DNA of 64,000 nt, from assembly GCA_036346225.1 (NCBI GenBank), contig JARFIW010000170.1:6820501-6884500 (forward strand), given 5' to 3'. Below are positions 44,215-55,734 of this stretch, in pieces. A program made the position numbers and the translations under genes. The stretch's first letter is position 1. Each line of letters opens with the position of its first letter. Origin of the DNA: Platerodrilus igneus (lineage: Eukaryota; Arthropoda; Insecta; Coleoptera; Lycidae). The notes under the pieces were generated by a model. The model saw nothing but the letters and a program-made list of their open reading frames with translations. It had not been told where the DNA came from and did not search any database.

Positions 44215-45400
44215 AGAAGTTCTAGAACACTACAACGGGTAAAATGTCTTGCGCGTTTCCCTATAGGCTGAGCCAAATTAATCGAATCATTAGTGAGAAA
44301 CCAGATTAAGATAGGTCCCAGAAGGTCCCCTAGGGTTCGGTATATCGCTTCCTCCGAAGTAGTCCCCTCCCGGAGATCAAAATGGGGACGCAATGTCATG
44401 ATTTGCCGTTGCCTTCCGCATCGCAATAGTGTCTTAGAAGGCACGGCAAGCTCAATAAGAAAAAAACTGGAAATATTTTGCGAATTAGGTTGTGGAACGT
44501 AAGAAGCGTGAAGTAAGTAGGTAAGCTAGAGAATTAAAAAATTTAAATGGATAGGCTAGCATTCGAGAGAAAAGAGATAGGTATTAGTGTACAGGGACAG
44601 AAAATAGACATGTTACGTTTTGCAGATGATATAGCCATTATAGCAGAGTCTAGAAAAGAGTTAGGAGAGTTTTTAAATATTTTAGATGAGATACTACGGA
44701 GTAACTATAGTATGAGAATTAACTCGGTAAAGACAAAGATAATGACAAGTGAGTTACAGCCTAGTTATAAACCAAAATTAAAAATAGGTAATACCGAGTT
44801 AGAGGAGGTAGATGAATTTTGCTATTTAGGTAGTATAATTACAAAGGATGGACGTAGCAGAAGGGATATAGTAGCTAGAATAGCTCAAGCTAGAAAAATG
44901 TTTTTAAAAAAGAAAAACTTCCTAATAGCTAATAGTATTAGTTTAGATAATAGAAAAGTTTTTAAAGTCGTACGTATGGAGCGTTCTACTATACGGTAGT
45001 GAGACTTGGACAATTAAAGAAGTAGATAAGAAAAGGATAGAAGCTATTGAAACTTGGTGCTATAGAAGAATGTTAAAGATTAGCTGGACAGATAGAGTAA
45101 CAAACGAGGAAGTTTATAGAAGGATAGGTGAGGAACCCTGTATGTGGAAACAATTGAAGGTCAGGAGAGATAGAATGATAGGGCACCAGTTAAGACATGA
45201 GGGACTATTTAGTAAAGTCTTAGATTATAGACTACCAAATAAAAATAGAGTAGGAAGGCCTAGACAAAGCTATATTAGACAAATAATTAGAGATTTAGGT
45301 TGTGAAGGGTATGTGGACCTTTTTAGATTAGCTCAGAATAGAAAAGAATTTAGAGCTGCGTCAAACCGACTTTAAGTAAGTTCGAAAACAAAACAAAAAA
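44215..45400 (+). pseudogene. second LINE family, internally deleted copy
   Basis: Non-coding 5' region (44215-44480), then the endonuclease start (LWNVRSVK, VGKLEN at about 44490-44540) joined directly to the second half of the reverse transcriptase. That part (44547-44999) has GQKIDMLRFADDIAIIAES with the catalytic Ala-Asp-Asp, FCYLGSIITKDGRSRRDI and onward. After a frame change near 44985 the C-terminus continues (45070-45375) with MLKISWTDRVTNEEVYRRIG, MIGHQLRHEG, GRPRQSY and RLAQNRKE to a stop, followed by an A-rich tail. More than half of the ORF is deleted, so it is not functional. Confidence 0.85.
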
Positions 45401-45425
45401 AAAAATTAAAATCAGTTAACTAAAT

Positions 45426-45611
45426 GTCACCAGGACATAACTCACAATTAGTTAGAGGTCTGGCATGTTGGTAGCGTTTCGTTGCTTAAGCCTTACCATA
45501 ACATATAATTTAATAAACGTCACCATAACATAACTCACAATTAGGTAGCGGTCTGGCATGTTGACAGCGATTCGTTGCTTAAGCCTTACCATAACATATA
45601 ATTTAACACTT
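45426..45611. repeat. two tandem copies of a 93-bp unit
   Basis: Units begin GTCACCAGGACATAACTCAC (45426) and GTCACCATAACATAACTCAC (45519). Each ends CCTTACCATAACATATAATT. They lie between two 3' ends of the same LINE family. Confidence 0.9.
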
Positions 45612-45724
45612 TTCCTTTTTGAAGCGGATAACCAGGTTATATTTCATTTCCCTATAAATGGTAATCATGTAAACATGTTAGAGTTCTTTAACAACCATCA
45701 GGTTGCTAATATCTATGTAGAGTC

Positions 45725-45895
45725 AGCTGGATAGGAAAAAGATAGAAGGATATAGGAAGACCTAGACCAAACTATATTAGTCAAATTATTAGAAATTTAG
45801 GTTGTGAAGGGTATGTAGAGCTTTTTAGATTAGCACAGAATAGAAAAGAAGTTAGAGCTGCGTCAAACCGACCTTAAGTAAGGTCGAAAACAAAA
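45725..45895 (+). pseudogene. second copy of the 3' end of LINE family 2
   Basis: Encodes IGRPRPNYISQIIRNLGCEG and RLAQNRKEVRAASNRP to a stop at 45877, then GTAAGGTCGAAAACAAAA, matching the end of the copy at 45240-45400. It is 5'-truncated. Confidence 0.85.
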
Positions 45896-47545
45896 TGATG
45901 ATGAGCATTCGACATAGTATGTTCACCTCAAGCTACAGAGAGGAAGAGGTAGAAGCAATTTGCAAAGATATCGAAGACATACTCAACTTCGTAAAAGAAC
46001 ATGAAAATTTAATGATTAAGGGAGATTTTAATGCTATGGTAGGTCAGAGAAGGAAAGAAGCGGCACGAGAAACGATAGGGAGTATTCTGCGACAAAAATA
46101 ATTTAACAGTCACAAGCACATTATTTCAACAACATGCTGGAAGATGCCACAAGACATAGGGATATATCAAATAGATTATACAGTCTTATTAGACAACGGT
46201 TTAAGAATCAAGTAAAAAAAACTGTAGAAGCTAGCCAGAAGATATGGACACTGACCACAACATAGTAATTATGAAAACCGTGCTTAAATTTAAAAATTTG
46301 AAAAAAGGATCGGAAAAAGGTCTGATCTTGAGAAACTAAAATATACAGCAATCCACGAAACATATGAGAAAAAGTAAAACTAAGTGTTGAAATACTTCGG
46401 GAAAAATTCTGATACTAAGGAAATAGAAGCAAAGTGGAATAACATTAAATTCAGCTTAAATATAGCGACCAGATATATTCTTGAACATAAACAACAAGAA
46501 AATAAGAAACTAGGGGTGTCAAAGGATATTCTGAATAGAAAAAAGGCAAAAACACAAAAAAGATCAGGCGAAGATAGGAAATAAAAATACAAAGCCATAA
46601 AAAAAGAACTTATTCGCAAATGCAGGAAAGCTAAAGAACAAGAAAATATAGATCAATAATGCATGTAAACTAAAATTGTATTTGTTAACGGAAATAATTC
46701 TACTCCTAATTGGTGGGATTTACCAATACAGAAACTATTCAAATGTAATGTGATTATCAACATTACAAAGGAATGTTACATGGGACAAAGGATTGATATG
46801 CTTAAATTTGTATACAATGTAGTGGTATTAGGATGTAGCAAGGACGAGTTAGCAGCAGTTCTTAATGAAATGAAAATAATACTAACAGTGAGATACGGTA
46901 TGAAAATCAGTAGAGATAAAACTAAAGTACTAGTGTGTAGAGGAGGAGAAAATAAGTCAAAAACTAGGAAAAAAAAGAAACGAGAATTTACAAGAGGTTA
47001 AGGATTTTTGTTACCTAGAAAGGAAAGTAAGGCAAGAAGGAAAAGTGCAAAAGATATTAAAAAAAGATCACTTAACCGTGTTGCATTTAACAAGAAAAGG
47101 CAGTTGCTATGTTCGAAGACAACAAATATGAGAACAAGAAAAAGATTGCTGAAAGCATATGTGAGAAGTATAGCACTGTACGACAGTGAAACGTAGACAG
47201 TAGGAAAAGCGGACAGAAAAAGTAGTACTACAAACGTATGGTGAAGATATCATAGACAGACAAAGTTAAGAATAAAGAGGTACTGGAGATGATAGATAGG
47301 GGAAGAAAGAAATACGTGAAAAACAAAAAAAAATCGAAAAAATATTTCGGTAGGATACGTCCTAAGATATGCGGGGAATAGAGCAAGATGTATTTATTAG
47401 AAGCATAGAAATGAAAAAGAGAGGCCGAAGTAGACCTAGATTAGACTATTGCACACAGAGAGTGAAAGATGTAGGTTGTGGGAATTTCAGGGAAATGCGA
47501 AGGTTAGCTCAGAGTATAAAACAACCTACTGAAGATGAAACAAAT
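45895..47545 (+). pseudogene. decayed copy of LINE family 1 (same family as 39.9-43.2 kb)
   Basis: Plus-strand fragments in the order of the ORF: endonuclease middle (YREEEVEAICKDIEDIL, GDFNAMVGQ at 45930-46050), DTDHNIVI region at about 46245, linker region (KEIEAKWNNIKFSLNIATR), a reverse transcriptase part where the expected FADD is replaced by a sequence reading KFVYNVVVLG (about 46805), then MKISRDKTKVLVCRGGENKS, and the C-terminus (RGRSRPRLDYCTQRVKD .. RRLAQS) near 47500. Many frameshifts, and the block between linker and reverse transcriptase is missing. An old, dead copy in the opposite orientation to the full-length one. Confidence 0.85.
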
Positions 47546-47689
47546 ATTCTCTATGTTTATTTCAAAGTCGATAGTAGAATAAGAAAAGAACTTCGTTGCG
47601 GTTACAACAAATACAAACGTATTTAAAATGTTAACCATGTGTGAGAAGTCCACGAACGAAAAACGAGTTCTTTAGGGCTAAGTTTTGAT

Positions 47690-48190
47690 GAAATTACAGC
47701 TCGTTTGGTATATGACCCACTGGAATAATTACAAACATACACTGAAGCAAGCCAACTTAGCGTGTGTTCCATTGAGATTTCTACATAACTTGCTGAAGTT
47801 AATTTTGTTTTCACAAAACTTCGGTAATTTGAGTAAACATTCAGTTACCTGGGGAGTTCTCCGACCTAGACACGTAATTAGAATAATATTAAGCAGTTTG
47901 GTGATTTTATTACTTCACTATGCTGCCTTTCTTAGGCACAGCTTGAAAATGGAATGAAAGGGGATTAAAAGAAACTTCGTAAATTTATTTAAGGAGGATT
48001 TCAACCAAATGCGGAACTATATAGCAACACTTTTGTTAAATAATTAGCTAGAGAAAATTAGGGATAAAGCTGTCATGCTAAATTAACAGAGTTTAGAGCC
48101 ACCGAGTGATTCTATAAATTTTGGCCTAATGAGGAAACATAACTTCGTTAATTTATTATGATTTTGCGTGTTTATTGTTCATCCCGAGTA
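47690..48190 (+). repeat. dispersed repeat A, diverged copy
   Basis: Matches the end of the 31.2-kb copy: TTTTCACAAAACTTCGGTAA, ACACGTAATTAGAATAATAT, then CACTTTTGTTAAATAATTAG. More diverged than the other two copies. Confidence 0.65.
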
Positions 48191-48199
48191 ACATAAATC

Positions 48200-51100
48200 T
48201 AATAAGAAGAATGGCACAACACGAACGCGGTTTAAAACCTTTCAAGCATAAAAATACAATAAAAATTCGCTTAAAGATATACGAGATATTTCAAACAAGC
48301 TAATTCAACGATTTAAATTCTCGTTATCCTGATGTCAGCGTTTGCAAATCCGCACATTTCCAGCGAAATTAAGAACTGTAATTCAAGTGTGAAGAATTAC
48401 ACTAGGCTACAAAAATTACATGTAACTGAAAGTAAGTTGCACGCACAACAAATAAATTGCTTTTCTGATCAGATTTCAGTACGTCAGGGTTTAGTGTGTC
48501 ACATGACTTAACCTCAAGATCAAACTGTATACTTCCATAACTAAATATTGGCATGATAAGTTAGTGCGGAGATGCTTTTACTTAAACTGCTTGGAGGTGA
48601 TCCCCTGTACATCACTACAACCACCAACACCACCATTATCACTAGCACCACGTCCAGCACAACCACAACCACCACCGCCATACGTATGGTTTCCAATGCT
48701 CCATCCGAAAACACTATATTGGTTAGGAAGCAAGTTCTTTTTAGCTGCAAATTTTTAATTTTGCCGACCCCTTGCTATTCCAAACGAACTCGGAATCTTT
48801 AACATGCGTGACAACACACATTTTATCTCTCATCCGAACGAGGGCTTGTTTTTGTAAAAAAATGTTCGTCTAACATTTATGAAGCGGTTCGTATTAGGAA
48901 CCGAACTAGGGACCTTGCGATCAGCAGCCATCGCGAACCTGTCTGATCCAAGGCGCTTGCATCACCCTCCAACCTCCAATAAAACTGGAGAAGTAGAGAT
49001 TTCCGTTTGAGGATAGATAGCACTTCGGCATCAAAATTGAAAACAAATTTAATTGGAACGCGGAAGCGCAGTACATAGAAACAAGAAAATTTCAAATAGA
49101 ATCAAGGTGGCGGCAGAATTAACATGGGAATTTCTAGGCGAATACTTACAGTATAAGTAGGATTTCGAACCTGCAATACTATTGGCAGTATTGAACTGGG
49201 CGGAAGGATGTAAAATAAGAACTGTTAGAGCGACACGGGTATACTTGACTACGTCCACGGAGACGGAGCTAGTAATCGCAATATATTTACCGATCGAGAG
49301 TGCCATTAAATAAATACGCGAGCGAAGAATAATTCAAACAGAAAATATGCGCGAAACGATAGAAGGATTTACATTACGAGCTAGGGGTGTTAAATATAAA
49401 ATAGTTATTTTTGAGGTACAACATTCATCTGTCTTCCGGGAAATCGAATTCGGTGAATGAAAAAAGCGAAGTGGAAAATTACAAATACGGACTTGGTCGG
49501 GATAAATGACAGACAAGCAGAAGCGGCGTTTCTAGTATAACGGAACAGAGAGAACTATCGATTGCAAACGAACTTGGTGGAACGAACCACTGTGTCCGGG
49601 CGAATTAGTTGCCATACACAAAGTGATAGAATAAACAATACGGGCAGAAGCGAGTATTACATCAGAAGTGGATAGTAAAACGGCAATTTCAAATTATAAT
49701 TATTATTTAGAAATTATAAGTTACTTCTGGTAGCCTCCCATATTATGAAACTCACTTGGAATCAATAAAAAAGAAAATTTAAAAAGTCAAAGTTTAAAAA
49801 TATTTGGATTCTATAAAAGTGAAATTTGTGACATTTAAGTGACAAAAAAAAGACAGTGAAATTTGAAAATTTTATACTACAGGTAAATACACACAACCAC
49901 AACATACCAATGCCAGACGAAAAAATGCATACAACTACCCAGAGAAAGACTTCGCCATCACCGTATCAGATACCTCCACCACCAGCATCTGTTAATGCAA
50001 TAATGCCTTTTCAACGATCTATAGCCACCAAAGCCTGGGTATCCATAGTAGCTACCCATACCCTTCACAGCCTGCGTGAAGGTATAGTATAAGATGATGA
50101 CCAACAGCTATTTGCTTTACACCTAGACGGTATGTAGTTTATCTACATTCTAGCAATGTGAAGAACAATACTTGATGCTGTAAAATTTATCTAATAATTT
50201 GGGATTTAGTATTTAAACGTACTATTGTAAATAAGTGTATTTTTGTGTACTTGTATTTCGGTAGCTTCTAGCCAAAACGATTTCGGTCTACGTCAATATA
50301 GTAAGTAAGTATTTAGTATAAGTGGGTTTCTGCCGCTGTGTATATATGATTATTATCAATTGATTGCTGTGCCAATACAAATTGTTATTAATTACGGTGG
50401 TTATATAAGAATTTAGTTTTGCTATCCTACATTATGCGGTAATATCTAACGGATGTATACCGGCGTAGTTCTTTTGTTTACAAGACACCCTTAGATTTGA
50501 CTGTTACTAGACGTAATTAGTATTTAATGAGGAGTAGAGGATACGTATGTTTGTCCTTAAACCAGCAATTTAATATTGTTTTGCTATCCAAAATTCTAGA
50601 AATGATCTATTAGAGTTATATTTTGTGTGTTTCGGGTTTAATTATTCTTTCAGGTAGATGTTCAAAAAAAAAGTTGAATTGGTTTGTGTTAGGTCATTTC
50701 GTTCTTAATTACACCCCGCCGCCGCCGCACCCACTGCATTTAGCGTGGCATTCGCTTTCTTGCACTATCGCCCCCTTCCTTTATTACCCCGTAATTCGGT
50801 CGAAAATTCCGTTACTGATTTCGTTCTTTTCTTACTGGCCCGCTCGTATTACTGGAGTAGCAAGTAAATAGTTCTAAAACCAAAATTTCAAATCTGATTG
50901 ATTTAACGAAGTATTGCCTCATGAGATTATCCGGTACCATAGGTCGTCTATGGGTACTCAGTAGCTCTAGAAAATTTTCTGTGGGTGCTCGAGCCTCAGG
51001 TCCATCCACTTAGACGTCGCCGATGATACACACCAAGCGTTTGCGAAGTAAATTTACAATTATTTTACTTATTAGCGTTATACATAGCGAAACTGTATCA

Positions 51101-52555
51101 TACGGTGTAACATGTAAAAATTCTGAACTGAATTATTTGTCAACATTACTGCTACAAACCCGTTAATTTAGCATTTATTTATTTAACGCTTTACCCAATA
51201 TGAAATCCAATACTCTTGTATATTTAGTTAACCAATAAAAATAAAGCATTTTATTAATATAGCTGATAACACCATTACAAATCTTGCACGTGTTCCTTAC
51301 TCGTATGTGGAATATCTAAGATCCTCATGTTGTTTGTAGACTTGTGTCAGATGCTCACTTTTTGTCTTCTCGTCGAGCCGAAAGGTCACTTGTCTGTGAC
51401 ATAAAACAGACGAGATGTTACAGGAAATTAAGTTTTCCTGGCGTAAGCGCCGAAACAAGTAAAACGGTTAATTTAGTTGTCTAAGACAACAAAGTTATGA
51501 AGTAATTAATGTTTACAACGTGCAACTTCCGTAATCTACAAAGGTTCTAATGGAATATTAGGATTATTCTATTTAGTTGATGTGTAAATAATTTATCAAC
51601 ATGGAAATTCATTTCGTACAAAAATTGTAAGCAGATTTGTTGGATAGTACCGACACGTGACAGAATGCTGACGTCGCAACAAGTGCCGACAGGTTGTTAG
51701 GTCGTTGACGCCGGTGGGTAAGCCCATTTGATTTCCTGAAATTTTTTGCTGCATGTGCCGTATTTTATTTCGTATACGCATATATGAATTGACGTAATAC
51801 TTAATTGTTCATTTGTAAATTACTTTATACTTTGATATGCAAATACCTTCCCGTACAGATAATTTAGCAGTCTATTTATTAATAGAAAAAAGCTTAACTT
51901 TATAAAGGTTCAATATTTAACATATATAGGATGATTTTATTTTACTAATCACATGTTCAAATTTAGAAGTCATTCTTTGTCAAACTATGTATAAAAAGAT
52001 ATTAAGTTACATCAATGATAGTAACTTGTGTTGCAGTATTTGTTTAACCAAATGTTATTTCTTATCTTGTTGACTGAAACCTTATTCCAACATGTTGATT
52101 GTGTGCATTCATTACAATAAATGAAATTTTGATTTGAGATTAATTAACACATACATTATTGCATGTATAAAAATTTGAATCTCTTGTACAGTTCTCGTAG
52201 CGCTACTTCGGACTACTAAGTATATATGAATATTGTTAATAAAATACAGATTTCAATTAAAATTCAGTAGACATAAAAATTTAATTTTACATCTCCTAAA
52301 TAACGTAATAATTATATTCATAAGAATTTATCTTTGTTGAGTTGCATTATCATGTACCTAATTGTTTAATATAAGAATATAGAAACCTTTTTTTTCTTCA
52401 GCTCATTAATTTATGAATTAATTTTCCCCAAAGATTTTATGACTGCTAAAGGAATTAATATAACGATTCAATGATAGGTATTTGAAACAAAATTAAGGAC
52501 TTCGTACAGTCACAGAATTATTAAATAAATTATATGTTTGCTAGTAGTAATTATG
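48200..52555. other. spacer with a short (ACC)n tract, no gene recognised
   Basis: Contains an imperfect CAC/ACC trinucleotide tract (48613-48680). A region of higher GC (48880-49610) has tRNA B-box-like pieces (for example GGTTCGAAATCC on the minus strand near 49155) but no convincing gene. A frame at 49856-50092 with a Pro/Ser-rich peptide shares the loose pattern PASV-x-A-x2-PF-x-RS with a frame at 32721-32960, possibly traces of one mobile-element family. Confidence 0.45.
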
Positions 52556-52561
52556 TTTCAG

Positions 52562-52596
52562 AGCCATCCTAGAGCTTCGTTAGAGCAGAAAGAAAA
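52562..52596 (+). other. candidate 35-nt microexon
   Basis: TTATGTTTCAG precedes and AAAA|GTAAGTAAC follows a 35-base segment that is open in only one frame (SHPRASLEQKEK). The splice signals are good but the segment is too short to weigh on coding content. Confidence 0.2.
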
Positions 52597-53645
52597 GTAA
52601 GTAACATATTTGTGTCAATCAATCTTGTATTTGAAGTGGTTTGTGATAATATAAATTTACAAACTTTTCCTTTAAGCAAATTCATTTATTCAATTGCTTT
52701 ATAAAAAATTTAGGTGGCGTTCATTATCTTACTTTTTACTTTAATAAACCCTCTGACCCAATCTCATGCGACCGTGGGTTAAAAGCTCAGCTAGCTACAA
52801 GTCATAAGAGTTTTCTTTTTTCTAAAAGCCGCTTGTCATCCAACCTTACCCTGGGCTTAATACAATTTACAAGAATTCTCGATAGATATAGAAATCAACC
52901 ACGAATTTTTTGATAACTTACACTACCGCCCATGGTCCGAGGCGTGATCTAAGGTTGATTAGATTTTAGTTAACAACGGAGCATTAAAAAAATATTTACT
53001 GCGGAGGTATATTGAAAATAGACGCCCGAAGACGACTTAAGCGCATCAAGCAGCTGTTTGTTAAGCGATAAAGAGCCAATCTTAATAATCTAGTTCTTGT
53101 GTTCTCAAACATTTGAAACTCAGATCATAATAATTTCACTATGCTCCTAACGGTCAGTCATAAAGTTTCATATAAATATCAAAAATGACATGTTTGCTAG
53201 ACTAATACATTTCATATCCTTTGATGTTACCATGTAGAAATGAGGTACTTTATACATATTTCATTTCGTTTAAAATCGCTCATCTACACTGAAATTTGTT
53301 CTTCAGGGAGTTAATTAAACCGGTTCTCTTTCAGAAACTATTTCTATATGTTTTACGGCTGCTACACACAGTTTGATTTAATAAATGTACATCAAACAAA
53401 CTAAGTTTGCGCGAGTGTTTGCGATTGAATGAAAAGTAATTTATATTTCGAATGGTTGGTATATAGATTGAAAACGATGCAATGAAAGCGAAGAATCGGG
53501 GAAGCGAATAATTCAACTAACGCAAACTTTTAATTCCCTTTTCACTGGTAACATTTAATAGAGTTAGACGGGCGAGTATTACCTCAAACATTAAAAGAAA
53601 TTCGTAATTAAACTGTAAAGAGCAATAAATAGAAAAAGAACTTAC

Positions 53646-53726
53646 CGTGCTGCTCGCAGATGCCCGAGTGCATTCTCGAACTCGTTCTCCCGTAACAGTC
53701 GCTGAATATTTTTCATTGCATCAGAT
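53646..53726 (-). other. likely internal exon of a host gene
   Basis: On the minus strand, a pyrimidine/T-rich tract ending TTTTTGCAG precedes, and a consensus donor CACG|GTAAGTTC follows, an 81-bp segment (phase 1 start, 26 whole codons). The other two frames contain stops. The peptide starts SDAMKNIQRLLRENEFENAL and is rich in helix-forming charged and Leu residues; GC content is clearly above the surrounding AT-rich DNA. I do not recognise the protein family. If real, much of this window could be intron of a minus-strand gene. Confidence 0.6.
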
Positions 53727-53734
53727 CTGCAAAA

Positions 53735-54010
53735 ATTAGTTTTAATTAAGATAAGAAAGAAGTTGAAATGTTGCTTTTTAAAAATAGTTCGATAAAAGCA
53801 TAACAAAATTCTTTAAAATACTGTAAAGTTGCATTTTTACATAGTAAAACCACCCTTCAAATTTTCATATCACAACTCTTTTGATGAGTTATATTCAATA
53901 TACAATATTCAATCAACATTCGAAATTTATCATAAACTCATAGGAGTAGAAAGAAAATGGATGTCAATAAAGAAAAATGATCCTACCTAAAAGCGTGTTA
54001 AGGCGAGAAA
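53735..54010. other. AT-rich flank of the candidate exon
   Basis: Nothing recognised. Confidence 0.5.
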
Positions 54011-54517
54011 TATACTCACTGACATGGAAATTGCAACACCAAGTGAATTTGGAATTTTTTGACTAAACTTGGCAGATATTTTTAACCACTCAAAAGTCTT
54101 CACATAGCAAGGACTACTCTCAACCGATTTAAAGACGCACATGTCAATATTTTGCCATGGCCACTCCGATCTCCCGATATTTCGCCAGTTGAACATGTGT
54201 GAAACATTATGGGTAAAAGAATGGGGGAACTTAGCAAATTCTCCCCATACACTGGAGGCTCTCCGGCATAAAGTGCAGATTGCTTGGGGCACAATATCCC
54301 AACAAGACATGGACTACCTAGTGGAATCGACGTCAAGAAGAGTGAGGGGGGGGGGGAAGCACACACACACGCACACATTACTAATAAAAATTGCGTCAAT
54401 TTTTTGGTTTTTCCTTTGAAATTTGAATCAATTATTACCTTTGAGTAGTTAAGCATATCTGTCAAGTTTGGTCAAAAAATTCCCAACCCTTCTTGGTATT
54501 GCAATTTCCTGAATATA
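54011..54517 (+). mobile_element. Tc1-like transposon relic with long terminal inverted repeats
   Basis: The ends are inverted repeats of about 60-67 bp (GGAAATTGCAACACCAAGTG.. and ..CTTGGTATTGCAATTTCC), both bordered by TA. Between them only about 250 bp of transposase sequence remains. The left end carries a 7-base difference near the tip. Confidence 0.85.
54100..54345 (+). pseudogene. Tc1 transposase C-terminal fragment
   Basis: Plus-strand translation gives LPWPLRSPDISPVEHV, the diagnostic Tc1 motif W-P-x-x-S-P-D-x-x-P-x-E whose Glu is the third catalytic residue, then a stop and a worn helix (GELSKFSPYT). The two catalytic aspartates are missing. Not functional. Confidence 0.85.
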
Positions 54518-54519
54518 AT

Positions 54520-55075
54520 TCTTAAGACATTTTAGAATTTCGTATGAGCGGAAGTGATAGAAATATTACTTATACATTTGGTTATGTATTTCAAACTTAT
54601 ATTTGTGTGTATATCTCGTACTACTGGATCAGTAATTATTATAAACCTTTTCATTTAACATCTTAATCCTACGGAGTTTATGGACAACATTTGCATCTAT
54701 TAAGTCTTATTCTGATAAATTCGTATTAACATATAAATATCCATCCAATTTAGAAAAAACGAGTTTAGTTAATGAGCTACTATGTCTTGATAATACAAAT
54801 ATCTTTATCGAACATTGAAGATGATCAAAATTTGATTTACATAAATTGCCCGCATAGACTTTCGATTAGCATATTGCGCATGCGTATATATTCATAACAA
54901 AAGTAGTTAGATTTGCAAAAACTGACGTAAGTCCAGTATGTTTAGATTTTTCCAAAACATGCCAGAAATTATGCAAATAATATTCTCGAATGTACCTACT
55001 GTAATGTAAATAACTCTTAAACTCAAAGTCCTGTAACCGTCTATCAGACATCCCAAAAATGTAACGCCGCAGGGA
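54520..55075. other. AT-rich spacer, nothing recognisable
   Basis: A 61-codon frame on the minus strand (54866-55051) has no recognisable domain. Confidence 0.5.
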
Positions 55076-55079
55076 TTAA

Positions 55080-55728
55080 TCAATCATCGTTTGTGCCCCG
55101 TTTGCGTTCTAATGTACGTCTAGCAAATTTCGTAACACTCCAGACCAACCCATCGAGCTCACAACCGATCTTAGGTATGACAAACTTGTTGTCTTCAAAT
55201 TCGATCATGTGACCATTGAGGTCCACTAACGCCTTCCAGAGGGCCTGTTAATCCGATTTACCAGTAGGGTGTTGCTTAGTCATCAAGTAGTAGATGCCCC
55301 GATTTCGATCTTTTAGTCATATGGAATTTCCAACCTCTGGTTGTTGCCGGTGTAGTTGATCAAGTCCACCAAAATTATTTTTAAACACCAGGACATCTCA
55401 AGGTCCATCGCTATGCAATGAGCTAGAGAGTATTCCAATGACACATCGAATAGATCACATCGAACCTCTTCCGTGATACCAAATCTCGCATTGCCTGTGT
55501 CGCTGTATAGAGACATGAACCAATCATGGCTCGGCCCAGACCTTTGCACACTTTTGGTTAGTTCATCACTATAGTATCTACTTATATGGTACTGATGTGG
55601 GTCGTTCATCTTTATATCTGGATGCTTCATACCCAAAACGAGAAGGATTGATGAGGCGAACATAGAAATCGAGATTTCCTCTAGCAGATGAATCGTGTGC
55701 GAGCTGATCTGTAGGTTATCTTTTTGTA
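55080..55728 (-). pseudogene. macro-domain protein (OARD1/Poa1p-like ADP-ribose hydrolase fold), broken
   Basis: The minus strand encodes, after about 90 residues that I cannot place (KHPDIKMNDPHQYH .. DWFMSLYSDTGNARFGI), a macro domain of the OARD1/Poa1p group: R-C-D-L-F, then SLAHCIAMDLEMS (nucleotide-binding loop), FGGLDQLHRQQ, GIYYLMTKQHP, ALWKALVDLN and FVIPKIGCELDGLVW. The Asp in CELD matches the catalytic Asp of the family. Family members bind ADP-ribose and remove ADP-ribose or acyl-ADP-ribose. The copy is broken: a small deletion with frame change removes the Gly-rich loop after LEMS (about 55390), and two in-frame stops follow (about 55320 and 55250). It is intronless, so it may be a retrocopy or a gene carried by a mobile element or virus. 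Confidence 0.75.
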
Positions 55729-55734
55729 ACCTTT

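Noticed and set aside
48541..48802. Three overlapping frames at the (ACC)n tract
   Set aside because: Open only because of the trinucleotide repeat; Val- or Thr-rich low complexity.
48885..49165. B-box-like tRNA fragments
   Set aside because: No cloverleaf or A-box partner could be built; too weak for a tRNA or SINE call.
54141..54419. 92-codon plus-strand frame and 107/121-codon minus-strand frames
   Set aside because: They are other-frame readings of the Tc1 transposase fragment and its inverted repeats.
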